Origin: Gammaproteobacteria bacterium
GTDB lineage: Bacteria; Pseudomonadota; Gammaproteobacteria; Pseudomonadales; Pseudohongiellaceae
Reading direction: 5' to 3'
NCBI GenBank assembly: GCA_002730035.1
Contig: PBYU01000070.1
Span: 1-58,188, forward strand
Length of the DNA: 58,188 nt
The notes beneath the pieces were generated by a model, which was not told the DNA's origin, did not search any database, and was given only the letters and a program-made list of their open reading frames with translations. This document shows, one piece after another, positions 1 to 8,200 of this stretch (its first letter is position 1; each line of letters begins with the position of its first letter). Made by a program: the position numbers and the translations under genes.

Positions 1-113
1 AAATCTTATGACTTGTTCAACGTATTAACCGAAAGCTATACTGCAAATGTCTCCTTTAGTTTTAGAGGGCATTGGTCCCAGATCATCTGACGACTTACAA
101 TGTAAAACATGGC

Positions 114-119
114 TATAAT
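114..119 (+). promoter_or_regulatory. Possible -10 element upstream of the metalloprotease gene
   Basis: A perfect TATAAT lies about 80 bases before the metalloprotease start, in an AT-rich stretch. I see no good -35 hexamer at normal spacing, so this is a weak prediction. Nothing else gene-like is visible in the first 199 bases. Confidence 0.22.
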
Positions 120-199
120 CATTATTGGTAAAAATTCCCACAAAATCGTAAAATAGCTCATCGACTGGAGCCCACTAAAGTTTCCATGAGCCGACAGCT

Positions 200-2473
200 A
201 TGATTTCAGCCGCCCGAATCCGAACAGGCCTTAGGCCAGTATTGCCGCTAGCCGGATTCCTTATTGGGATGGTTATCGCAGCAGGGCAGGCTCGAGCCCA
301 ACAGGAAATTCTGATTGCCTTTGCCGAGGAGCAGGCATTCGATTTCAGCCCGCCTACTTTTGCCGAACGCGCGGTTCTCGTCTCCATCGATTCCAGTCTG
401 CTACTGCGGGCTGAGCCCGGCCTGATCTTTCAGATACAGATAGATGAAAACGATTTCGCCACCCTGGAGGTGGAAGAAGTCAGTTCCTATCTGAACGGCG
501 ACCGCATGCTGAGTGCCCATGGTGCCAGCGCCACGACTAATTTCTCGCTGGTGCTCACCATTGGTCAGCAGAACCTGTTTGGTCATCTGATCGCCAACGA
601 ACTGAATCTGCAGGTCTATGCCGTTGGTGATGCCGTTAGTGGTGCAGGTGCTTATATCGGTTGGATCTATAGCCCGGGCCAATTAGCCGGCGGGCCGGGG
701 GGTTTGCAGAACGATTACATCATAATCGAGCAGGAAACCGGGACTACGGTGGAGAAACCAGCCCCGCTGATCAAGTCGACGTTGCCATTACAGCTTGCAG
801 CAGGTTCGAGTTCAAGTAGCACAGATACATCCAATGTCAGTACCGCCGGCATCGACCCTGACAATTTTCGCATCACCCAGACTTTCTCCCGAAATCCTGT
901 CATTGCCGGCAACAACGTCGAAGTACGGGTGAGTTTAGAGAACATCAGCACCCAGCAACACCAACAGCTCTACGTTGAGTTCTATTTCGTGCTGGAAAAC
1001 AGCAGTCTGCTGCAGGCACCGGTGCAGTGCACGCAGCAGCTCAGCTTATCCTTGCAGCAAGTGCTGTATTGCGACATCGGTGATTTTGCAGCGGGAGAGA
1101 TTAAGAACTTCAGTTTCGAACTGGCGACGAGTGCAGCCTCCAAGCCGATGATCATCAGCACACCCATCATTGGTAATCTGCGACTCGATTCGATAATCAA
1201 CGTGGTGGACGATGTGCGCGTCGACAGCGATAGTGACGGCATCAGTGATTTTAACGAGGCCCTGGCGGGCACGGATTCGGGTGACCCGGCATCGGTCGAT
1301 CTGAGTAATACCGTCATCGATGTGATGGCGTTCTATACCGTGGGCGCACAGGCGCTGTTTCCCTACGGAGTCGAAACCAGAATTAATCAGTTAATCAGTG
1401 TTGCTAACCAGATCTATGCAGACAGTGATGTAAAGATTAGCCTGCGTCCGGTATTTCACGGCCTGCTCGATTACAACGATGTCGATGACATGGACACGGC
1501 CCTGAATCACCTGATCAATAAAACTGATCCTGCCTTTGCAGATGTCGATACATTACGCGCCAGCTACGGCGCCGATCTGGTCATGTTGTTCCGCCCACTG
1601 GAGATTGTCGCGAGCCGCTGTGGTCTGGCTCCGGTAGGAGGATTTAATACCGCAGGTGACTTCTCTGCCGAGACTGAGAGAGACTACGCTTACTCACATA
1701 TCGCCATCGATTGTCCAGCCGATATCGCCGTAGTACATGAGTTAGGGCATAACATGGGCCTGACCCATTCACATTTCGAAGACGGTTCTGGCGGTACCTT
1801 TAATTTTTCCACCGGCTACGGAGTCGATTCGCAATTTGTCACAGTAATGGCTTACCCCGCCGCATTCAATACGGACAACCGACTCGCCCAGTTCTCGAAC
1901 CCGCGACTCGATTGTCTCGGATTCGTCTGCGGCGTCGATGCCAATGCGGAGTTTGGTGCCGATGCGGCACTGTCCCTGAATTTGGTGCGCCACCAGATTG
2001 CTAACTACACGGCCGTTACCGTGCCCGACCTTCCGACGACTGCGGTGGCAACTTTCAGCGGGGAATCGACGACTGCCACAATTGCAATTGCTGCTTCTCG
2101 TGATGACGGTCTGTCTTATAGCGAGATAATCACCACTAGCGATGAGGTGGATATCGTAGCGAACATTGAGGTTGATGATCGCCATGTCGGTAGCGATGGA
2201 AGCTTCCATGTGTTGGTTGCACTGCGCAATAGCGACTTGTATCAGATTGATGAAACGGGAGCATTAACCGTGTGGGACGGCTCTTTGAGCAGTCTCTACG
2301 CTGCCTCAGGGACACATCAATTGAGAGAGCAGGAGCTGTTTTCTATCGTCAACGGCTATCGCTTCGACGAAGCTCTGGTCGGTCAGGATCTGCTTATCTA
2401 TGTTGCCTATAAGCTGCCTGGAGTTGGCGACCTGGTATACACGGCTAACCCACTGGTGCTGCAGATCCGTTAG
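200..2473 (+). CDS. Secreted reprolysin-like zinc metalloprotease
   Basis: Predicted exported zinc endopeptidase of the metzincin type, 757 residues. The first ~34 residues look like a signal peptide (basic start, hydrophobic LAGFLIGMVIAAG, then an AQARAQ cleavage area). The catalytic motif HELGHNMGLTH gives zinc ligands H513, H517 and H523 and catalytic E514; a downstream VMAYP around M550 fits the Met-turn. Near residue 342 an Asp-rich DSDSDGISD segment resembles a thrombospondin type-3/EF-hand-like calcium site. The ~300 residues before it and the ~130 after the protease domain have no family I recognise. The ATG at 200 has a poor ribosome site, but it precedes the signal peptide and no better in-frame start is near. 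The gene is convergent with the sugar-nucleotide pair at 2515-4804. The metzincin call is firm; substrate and secretion route are unknown. Confidence 0.85.
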   Translation: MISAARIRTGLRPVLPLAGFLIGMVIAAGQARAQQEILIAFAEEQAFDFSPPTFAERAVLVSIDSSLLLRAEPGLIFQIQIDENDFATLEVEEVSSYLNGDRMLSAHGASATTNFSLVLTIGQQNLFGHLIANELNLQVYAVGDAVSGAGAYIGWIYSPGQLAGGPGGLQNDYIIIEQETGTTVEKPAPLIKSTLPLQLAAGSSSSSTDTSNVSTAGIDPDNFRITQTFSRNPVIAGNNVEVRVSLENISTQQHQQLYVEFYFVLENSSLLQAPVQCTQQLSLSLQQVLYCDIGDFAAGEIKNFSFELATSAASKPMIISTPIIGNLRLDSIINVVDDVRVDSDSDGISDFNEALAGTDSGDPASVDLSNTVIDVMAFYTVGAQALFPYGVETRINQLISVANQIYADSDVKISLRPVFHGLLDYNDVDDMDTALNHLINKTDPAFADVDTLRASYGADLVMLFRPLEIVASRCGLAPVGGFNTAGDFSAETERDYAYSHIAIDCPADIAVVHELGHNMGLTHSHFEDGSGGTFNFSTGYGVDSQFVTVMAYPAAFNTDNRLAQFSNPRLDCLGFVCGVDANAEFGADAALSLNLVRHQIANYTAVTVPDLPTTAVATFSGESTTATIAIAASRDDGLSYSEIITTSDEVDIVANIEVDDRHVGSDGSFHVLVALRNSDLYQIDETGALTVWDGSLSSLYAASGTHQLREQELFSIVNGYRFDEALVGQDLLIYVAYKLPGVGDLVYTANPLVLQIR

Positions 2474-2514
2474 CTACTCTCGACCTGACCAGTTTCTCGC
2501 TCGACAGAGTGCCC

Positions 2515-3522
2515 CTAGACCCGGTAATACTCCTTGTACCATGCGACGAAGTTGGCGATGCCCACTTCAACTGGCGTGGAGGGCTGGTAATGAACGTCCG
2601 CGATCAAGGCATCGACGTCGGCGTAGGTCATGGGTACATCACCGGCCTGCAGTGGCAGGAAATTCTTCTCGGCAGTCTTGCCCAGGCATTGTTCCAATAC
2701 CTCGATAAAATGCATCAGTTCAACAGGATTATTGCTGCCGATGTTATACAGCCGATAAGGGGCAGAACTGGTGGCTGCATCGGGCTCGGAAGAATTCCAG
2801 GCCGCATTCGGCTCGGCGACGTTGTCAATCGTCCTAATGACGCCCTCGACGATATCATCGATGTAGGTGAAATCGCGTTGGTGATTACCAAAATTGAACA
2901 CATCGATCGGTTCTCCCGCGAGTATCGAACGGGTGAACTTGAATAGCGACATGTCGGGCCTGCCCCATGGGCCGTAGACAGTAAAGAAGCGTAGTCCCGT
3001 GGTTGGCAGAGAGAACAGGTGGCTGTAGGTGTGGGCCAGTAGTTCGTTGGCTTTCTTGCTGGCGGCATACAGGCTGATGGGATGATCCACGTTGTGGTGA
3101 ACCGAGAAGGGCATCGAGGTATTGGCACCGTAGACGGAACTACTGGAGGCGTAGACCAGATGTTCGACTTCATGGTAACGGCAGCCTTCCAGGATATTGA
3201 CGAATCCCTCCAGGTTTGAGCTCACATAGGCTTGCGGATTTTCCAGTGAGTACCGCACACCGGCCTGGGCGGCGAGATTAACCACGCGTTGGGGTCGATG
3301 CTGCTTAAATGCGCCGGCAATCGCGTCTGCATCTTCCAGGCTGCACTGGTGGATTGTGAAATTGTCCTGCTCGGTTAACTGTTTCAGGCGGGCTTTTTTC
3401 AGTTCGACATCGTAGTAATCATTGAGGTTATCGATGCCGACAACTTCGTCGCCGCGTGCGAGTAGTTTGAGAGACAAGGCGTGCCCGATGAATCCCGCCG
3501 CGCCGGTTACCAGGATCTTCAT
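2515..3522 (-). CDS. NAD-dependent uronate 4-epimerase (UDP-glucuronate 4-epimerase family)
   Basis: Extended short-chain dehydrogenase/reductase, 335 residues, expected to interconvert UDP-glucuronate and UDP-galacturonate or the N-acetylated equivalents, for surface polysaccharide. The Rossmann motif GAAGFIG is at residues 7-13, the [15 protein letters not shown] segment at ~32-46 is characteristic of the CapI/LpsL group, and the catalytic YxxxK is Y152/K156 after the SSSSVYG strand. It follows the nucleotide-sugar dehydrogenase by 16 bp, so the two are surely one operon: oxidation to the uronate, then C4 inversion. Which sugar is used cannot be read from sequence by eye. The TviC/WbpP GlcNAc epimerases are more distant alternatives. 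Confidence 0.9.
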   Translation of the reverse strand: MKILVTGAAGFIGHALSLKLLARGDEVVGIDNLNDYYDVELKKARLKQLTEQDNFTIHQCSLEDADAIAGAFKQHRPQRVVNLAAQAGVRYSLENPQAYVSSNLEGFVNILEGCRYHEVEHLVYASSSSVYGANTSMPFSVHHNVDHPISLYAASKKANELLAHTYSHLFSLPTTGLRFFTVYGPWGRPDMSLFKFTRSILAGEPIDVFNFGNHQRDFTYIDDIVEGVIRTIDNVAEPNAAWNSSEPDAATSSAPYRLYNIGSNNPVELMHFIEVLEQCLGKTAEKNFLPLQAGDVPMTYADVDALIADVHYQPSTPVEVGIANFVAWYKEYYRV

Positions 3523-3538
3523 CGTTATAGGATTTCCA

Positions 3539-4804
3539 CTAGAGACTGCCGTCTACTGACTGGCTGGAAAACACATGTTTTACGTCGAACACGACGGAGT
3601 TTACCTTGCCAAGCTGTTTGATTGTGTCGATGCCCATCTTCCGGATCTGGTCGTGTGCCACGGCGATGATGATTGCATCGTAGGTCGATGGCTTTAGTGA
3701 GTCGATCAGCAGTTCCGATTCCTGCTGGTCTACCCATGGATCATAAATTTCTACTTCGCTCTGGTATGACTGCAGAGTAGCGATGATATCTCTGACCCGG
3801 CTGTTCCTCGTGTCTGGGCAATTCTCCTTGAAGGCAAATCCCATAATCAGGATACGGGCGTCGATCACATGAATCCGCTTGGACAACATTAAGCGTACGA
3901 CCCGTTCGGCTACGTAGTCACCCATAGAATCATTGATACGACGACCGGCAAGGATAACGTCCGGGTGATGCCCAACCTGCTGAGCCTTGTAAGTCAAGTA
4001 ATAGGGGTCGACACCAATGCAATGGCCGCCTACCAGGCCGGGAGAGAAGGGCAGAAAGTTCCATTTACTGCCAGCCGCCTTGAGTATGTCATGAGTGTCT
4101 ATCTCCAATTTCTCGAACAGGATGGACAATTCATTTACCAGGGCGATGTTCAAGTCGCGTTGGGTGTTTTCTATCACCTTTGCCGCCTCGGCTACCTTGA
4201 TGCTGCTGGCCAGATGGGTGCCTGCACTTATAATGCTGCCGTACAGTTCGTCTATCAGGCACGCCGAATCTTCAGACGAGCCAGATGTCACTTTAACGAT
4301 GTTGGTCAGGGAGTGGACGTCGTCTCCTGGATTGACCCTCTCGGGGCTGTATCCGACATAGAATCCTGTATTAAGCGTTAATCCGGAATTCTTTTCGAGT
4401 ATGGGCACGCACTCTTCTTCAGTGGCACCTGGATAGACGGTGGATTCGAATATGACGATATCGTCTTGCAGCAGGTAATTGGCCACCAGCGCAGTGGCAT
4501 TTCTCACTGCCTGCAGGTCGGGTTGATTCTGCTCATCCACAGGAGTCGGTGCGGTGATGACGTAGATCTGGCACTCACTCAGCTGATCGGCTTTGCTGGT
4601 GTAGACGATGTTTGTCTGTGCCTCGAGCTCTGCCTTAGTCAATGCCAGATTGCTGTCGCTACCGGTGTTTATCTCGGCAACCCGTGCCTGGTTAATATCG
4701 TACCCGACCGTGGCATAGCGGGACGCAAAAGCATGGGCAAGGGGTAATCCAACATAACCCAGCCCGAGCACGGCAACTTTTGTATCGGCGTTGAGAGTGA
4801 TCAC
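3539..4804 (-). CDS. UDP-glucose/UDP-N-acetylglucosamine 6-dehydrogenase, TviB type
   Basis: NAD-dependent four-electron oxidation of a UDP-hexose to the UDP-uronate, 421 residues. The N-terminal Rossmann loop GLGYVGLP is at 14-21, the STVYPG segment at ~121-126, and the catalytic cysteine is C262 in [12 protein letters not shown]. The overall text resembles VipA/TviB (UDP-GlcNAc to UDP-GlcNAcA) more than Ugd. It starts with GTG at 4804, with AGGA eight bases upstream. The product probably feeds the epimerase encoded next. A 24-bp perfect-arm inverted repeat lies about 36 bases before the start (separate entry). No glycosyltransferase or export gene lies in the window, so the polymer is unknown. 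Confidence 0.9.
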   Translation of the reverse strand: MITLNADTKVAVLGLGYVGLPLAHAFASRYATVGYDINQARVAEINTGSDSNLALTKAELEAQTNIVYTSKADQLSECQIYVITAPTPVDEQNQPDLQAVRNATALVANYLLQDDIVIFESTVYPGATEEECVPILEKNSGLTLNTGFYVGYSPERVNPGDDVHSLTNIVKVTSGSSEDSACLIDELYGSIISAGTHLASSIKVAEAAKVIENTQRDLNIALVNELSILFEKLEIDTHDILKAAGSKWNFLPFSPGLVGGHCIGVDPYYLTYKAQQVGHHPDVILAGRRINDSMGDYVAERVVRLMLSKRIHVIDARILIMGFAFKENCPDTRNSRVRDIIATLQSYQSEVEIYDPWVDQQESELLIDSLKPSTYDAIIIAVAHDQIRKMGIDTIKQLGKVNSVVFDVKHVFSSQSVDGSL

Positions 4805-4839
4805 TCAGCTAATCCTGTTCAGAAATTATTTGACGAACC

Positions 4840-4863
4840 GGGCTAATTCTACTCGATTAGCCC
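4840..4863 (-). promoter_or_regulatory. Inverted repeat in the tviB-type operon leader
   Basis: Perfect 8-bp arms GGGCTAAT (4840-4847) and ATTAGCCC (4856-4863) around an 8-base loop. On the reverse strand the hexamer TAGAAT, a good -10 match, overlaps the repeat. It has no T-run, so it is not a classical terminator; an operator or 5' hairpin controlling the sugar-nucleotide operon is the likely reading. Confidence 0.4.
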
Positions 4864-4968
4864 TGTGATCTACGACCATCGATTAAAATTCGCCGCCCCA
4901 GGAGCCTGACAACCGACCCACAGCAACGCTTGCGGTCATTGTAATCTCTGATTTCGTCGAGATGCCCG

Positions 4969-4977
4969 TGCTATACT
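4969..4977 (+). promoter_or_regulatory. Extended -10 promoter for nadK
   Basis: TGCTATACT combines the TGn extension with a 5/6 match to TATAAT, about 91 bases before the nadK ATG. No convincing -35 is needed for this class. Transcription would start near 4984. Confidence 0.42.
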
Positions 4978-5067
4978 ATGTCGCGATATGCCGCGATCAA
5001 AATCGAAATCCCGAAATTCAACAACATTGCAACAATAGGTCGTAGGTTATAACGGCAAGGTGTAGTA

Positions 5068-5958
5068 ATGGCAGACTTCAAACGTATCGGATTGGTAGGT
5101 CGACCAGACCATAGTGGTGTGGTGGACTCACTTACTCGCCTGTTGGCTTTTCTCGGCGAGCAGGATGTTTCGATTGTGCTCGACGATGTGACCGCAGGAT
5201 TGATTAAGAATCCAGGCGTCATCGAATGCAAGCGAGAAGAATTGTCGAAGCATTGCGATTTAGTCATCGTCGTTGGCGGCGATGGCAGCATGTTAAACGT
5301 CGCCAAGTACGTCGCCTCAGATCGGGTACCGGTAATTGGTATCAATCGGGGTAACCTCGGCTTTCTTACCGATGTGCTTCCGGATGAGATCGAAGCAAAA
5401 ATCGCCGAGGTGCTGGCGGGGGATTACAGCATAGAGGAACGTTTTTTACTGGATGTCGTCGTCCATAGCGACGGCAAAGAATCGGCCTTGGGCTCGGCAT
5501 TGAATGATGTGGTCCTGCATCCGGGTAAGGCAGCACAGATGATCGAATTTGAGTTGTTTGTCGATGACAAGTTTGTCTATAGTCAGGAGTCCGATGGCCT
5601 GATAGTAGCGACACCGACCGGATCGACTGCCTATGCGCTATCCGCCGGTGGGCCCATCATGCACCCCTCGTTGAACGCGGTGGTGCTGGTGCCCATGTAT
5701 CCTCATTCACTCACCAGCCGGCCGATCATGATCGACGGGGATAGTGAGATCAGATTGGTGGTTGCGGCCAAGGAGTCCCTGCAGCCACAACTCAGTTGCG
5801 ATGGTGAGGTCAGATACACGGCGTCCGCCGGTGACGAGCTGCTGGTGACCAAGAAGGCGGTACCCCTGCAATTAATTCATCCGCCGAAGTACAGCTTCTA
5901 CCAGGCCTGCCACAGTAAGCTAGGTTGGGGCAGCCGGCTGACCAAATCCGGTGCTTAA
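5068..5958 (+). CDS. nadK: NAD kinase
   Basis: ATP-dependent phosphorylation of NAD to NADP in the cytoplasm, 296 residues, normal length. The signature GGDG is at 70-73 within VIVVGGDGSMLNVAK. The second domain has the NDVVLHPG and TPTGSTAYALSAGGP segments that bind NAD and form the fold. An AAGGTG ribosome site precedes the ATG by nine bases. The neighbours glpG, DUF1315, DUF2797 and pepN follow on the same strand, the order I remember from Pseudomonas. Nothing unusual. Confidence 0.97.
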   Translation: MADFKRIGLVGRPDHSGVVDSLTRLLAFLGEQDVSIVLDDVTAGLIKNPGVIECKREELSKHCDLVIVVGGDGSMLNVAKYVASDRVPVIGINRGNLGFLTDVLPDEIEAKIAEVLAGDYSIEERFLLDVVVHSDGKESALGSALNDVVLHPGKAAQMIEFELFVDDKFVYSQESDGLIVATPTGSTAYALSAGGPIMHPSLNAVVLVPMYPHSLTSRPIMIDGDSEIRLVVAAKESLQPQLSCDGEVRYTASAGDELLVTKKAVPLQLIHPPKYSFYQACHSKLGWGSRLTKSGA

Positions 5959-6002
5959 GTCCGATGTCCAAAAGCTCTCTGGATCGAGCGAAGCGCTGAC
6001 CG

Positions 6003-6902
6003 ATGATTAGAGCCGCCAGTCTCGGGATTGACATCAACCTGTTTCAATACAGCCAATTCCTCCACAGCAAGGGCGTTAATCACCGCATTATCGAAGAGTC
6101 GGGGCAGCAGGTCATCTGGGTCAGTTCCGATGTCGAAGTACAGTTAGTCAGCGGATCATTGCCGGTGTTTCTCGAACAGCTCGCCAGCGGCGCTCTAGAG
6201 CGGGCTGCCCCGGGGAAGCACTCGGGAAACAAGTTTGGCACAAACTGGGGCACGCAATTTCTCAATGCCATGCTGCGAGCATTCATCGCCAGCCCCGTTA
6301 CGCTGCTGCTTATTCTGGCCTGCCTGCTGGTGGCAGCCGTGAGCCTGCTGGGCAGCGAGCCTGGCCGCGTGAGTTTCCTGTTCTACCCGCTTATCGCTTC
6401 CGATGGCTTACAGGCACTCGCCAGTGATCTCGACAGCCCGTTGGTCTTGCTGCGTACGCTGACACCGATGTTCCTGCACTTCGGCGAATTACACCTGGTG
6501 TTTAATATGTTGTGGCTTTGGTATTTCGGCAAGCAATTGGAAGCGATTCAGCCGACCTGGGTATTCCTGTCGCTGATAATCCTGACTTCTTTCATCAGTA
6601 ATACTACCCAATACCTTTCTATCGACTACAATAATTTTGGTGGCGTGTCGGGTGTGGTTTACGGCCTGGTGGGTTATACCTGGGTCATTCATACATTCAT
6701 GCCGCGCAGCTACCTGTTGTTGAATAACAGCATGTTTGCATTTTTCATCGTAGCGATGGTGTTGATGGAGATCATTGCCTCTTCATGGATAGCCACTGCG
6801 GCACATGTCGGTGGTTTGCTGTCCGGGCTGCTTTTTGGGGTGGTAGTCGTGTTTTACTATCGGCTGATATTGAAGCGCCAGATCATCGGCCGGTCGAGAT
6901 GA
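6003..6902 (+). CDS. glpG: GlpG-type rhomboid intramembrane serine protease
   Basis: Inner-membrane serine protease that cuts transmembrane helices, 299 residues. Residues ~8-65 resemble the small cytoplasmic domain of GlpG; about six hydrophobic helices follow from ~95. The catalytic dyad is S216 in GGVSGVVYG and H268 in AAHVGGLLSG; H164 and N168 (HLVFN) supply the oxyanion site and match E. coli GlpG. The ATG is 44 bp after nadK with a weak ribosome site. Natural substrates are unknown. A short imperfect tandem repeat begins in the last codons and runs past the stop. Confidence 0.92.
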   Translation: MIRAASLGIDINLFQYSQFLHSKGVNHRIIEESGQQVIWVSSDVEVQLVSGSLPVFLEQLASGALERAAPGKHSGNKFGTNWGTQFLNAMLRAFIASPVTLLLILACLLVAAVSLLGSEPGRVSFLFYPLIASDGLQALASDLDSPLVLLRTLTPMFLHFGELHLVFNMLWLWYFGKQLEAIQPTWVFLSLIILTSFISNTTQYLSIDYNNFGGVSGVVYGLVGYTWVIHTFMPRSYLLLNNSMFAFFIVAMVLMEIIASSWIATAAHVGGLLSGLLFGVVVVFYYRLILKRQIIGRSR

Positions 6903-6940
6903 TTAACCTGCCGAGATGATAAACCGGCCAAGATCAAAGA
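6890..6940. repeat. Imperfect 17-bp tandem repeat across the glpG stop
   Basis: Three head-to-tail units start at 6890, 6907 and 6924. Units 1 and 2 agree at 14 of 17 positions, units 2 and 3 at about 12; the shared core is CGAGATGAT. The array covers the glpG stop codon and the first 38 intergenic bases. It looks like replication slippage; no function is evident. Confidence 0.5.
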
Positions 6941-7022
6941 AAATTATGCCGATCCGCCTCGATGGCAGACTGTAACAAAACACATGTGGCTCGAGTGAAG
7001 AGCACAGAGAATAGTTAGAGTA

Positions 7023-7358
7023 ATGAACGGGTCAGATACCAACAAAGATGCGGCGGCACCTGCTATGCAGGCCTTGTTGCAGAGCCGACCGCAATCGGTG
7101 GAGCAACTCGTCGAGGCGATTACACCGGTTATTTATGAGGCGCTTAAGTTGGCGGTCGAGCTGGGCAAATGGCCCGATGGTAATCGTCTTGTGCCGGAAC
7201 AGACCGAGTATTGCCTGCAGGCCATCATTCTCTATGAGGCAAGGCACCTGCCCGCGCAACAGCGCACCGGAACCAATCTGAAGTCCCACAAGCTCAGTGA
7301 TCCCCAGGGAGTTGACCCGCTGGCAATTCGTCCAGTGCGGTTGGAGGATGAATCATGA
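7023..7358 (+). CDS. DUF1315 (YeaC-like) family protein
   Basis: Small cytoplasmic protein of 111 residues and unknown function. The core from ~25 to ~80 (LVEAITPVIYEALKLAVELGKWPDG, then EQTEYCLQAIILYEARH) follows the E. coli YeaC pattern, especially the ELGKWPDG block. An N-terminal extension of about 20 residues and a polar tail are additional. It overlaps the next gene by 4 bp (ATGA), so the two are translationally coupled. The pair recurs in related genomes as I remember them, suggesting a shared role that I cannot name. Confidence 0.88.
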   Translation: MNGSDTNKDAAAPAMQALLQSRPQSVEQLVEAITPVIYEALKLAVELGKWPDGNRLVPEQTEYCLQAIILYEARHLPAQQRTGTNLKSHKLSDPQGVDPLAIRPVRLEDES

Positions 7359-8182
7359 AGCTGGTGGAGCAGGGCACGTTGCGTAAGATGCAAGTTCGAT
7401 TGGAGCAGCCGGTCGATTACCGGATTCGACTCGGGGAGGCTCGGATTCCTCTGAACCAATACCTTGAGAAAACGATCCGGCTGCAACACAGCGGCGCTAT
7501 TTTCTGTGTGCACTGCGACAGGAAAACCAACAAGAGTTTCAGTCAGGGCTACTGCTATCCCTGCTTCCAGAAACTTGCCCAGTGCGATTCTTGTATTATT
7601 CACCCCGAAAAATGCCATTTCGACCAGGGCAGCTGTCGCGAGCCAGACTGGGGTGAGCGCTACTGCTTGCAGGATCACATCATCTATCTGGCCAATTCTT
7701 CCGGGTTGAAGGTAGGTATTACCCGCGCTACCCAGGTGCCGACCCGATGGATCGACCAGGGTGCGACACAGGCACTAGCTATCATCAGAGTTCGAAGCCG
7801 CTTGCAGTCCGGCTCGCTGGAAGTCATGTTCAAACAGCACGTTGCCGATAAGACGAACTGGCGTGACATGCTCAAGGGCGACGCTACACCTCTTGATATG
7901 GCAGAGGAGAGCCGCAAGCTAATACAGGCCTGCAGGGATGAAATCAAAGAGCTTGAGGATCGATTCGGCTTCTTCGCGATCAGTGTGCTTAATGGAATCG
8001 AAGTCGTCGATATCGAGTACCCTGTTGTGCAATACCCAGAGAAGGTCACGTCTTTCAATTTCGATAAAGATCCTGTCGTCGAGGGAACCCTGCTGGGAAT
8101 CAAGGGTCAGTACCTGATACTCGATAAGGGAGTCATTAATCTGCGGCGCTTCTCAGGTTATGACATTCAATTCAATCACTAA
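7355..8182 (+). CDS. DUF2797 family zinc-ribbon-like protein
   Basis: Conserved protein of unknown function, 275 residues. Residues 51-104 hold nine cysteines in pairs (C51/C54, C67/C70, C77/C80, then C87, C94, C104), which strongly suggests one or two structural zinc sites. Directly after comes YLANSSGLKVGITRATQVPTRW (in two parts, ~111-131), which resembles the core of GIY-YIG-fold proteins; that likeness is my inference, and catalytic residues are not assured. The C-terminal third is mixed. It is coupled to the DUF1315 gene by a 4-bp overlap and sits 18 bp before pepN. Confidence 0.88.
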   Translation: MKLVEQGTLRKMQVRLEQPVDYRIRLGEARIPLNQYLEKTIRLQHSGAIFCVHCDRKTNKSFSQGYCYPCFQKLAQCDSCIIHPEKCHFDQGSCREPDWGERYCLQDHIIYLANSSGLKVGITRATQVPTRWIDQGATQALAIIRVRSRLQSGSLEVMFKQHVADKTNWRDMLKGDATPLDMAEESRKLIQACRDEIKELEDRFGFFAISVLNGIEVVDIEYPVVQYPEKVTSFNFDKDPVVEGTLLGIKGQYLILDKGVINLRRFSGYDIQFNH

Positions 8183-8200
8183 GACAAACCAGGTTAGGCA

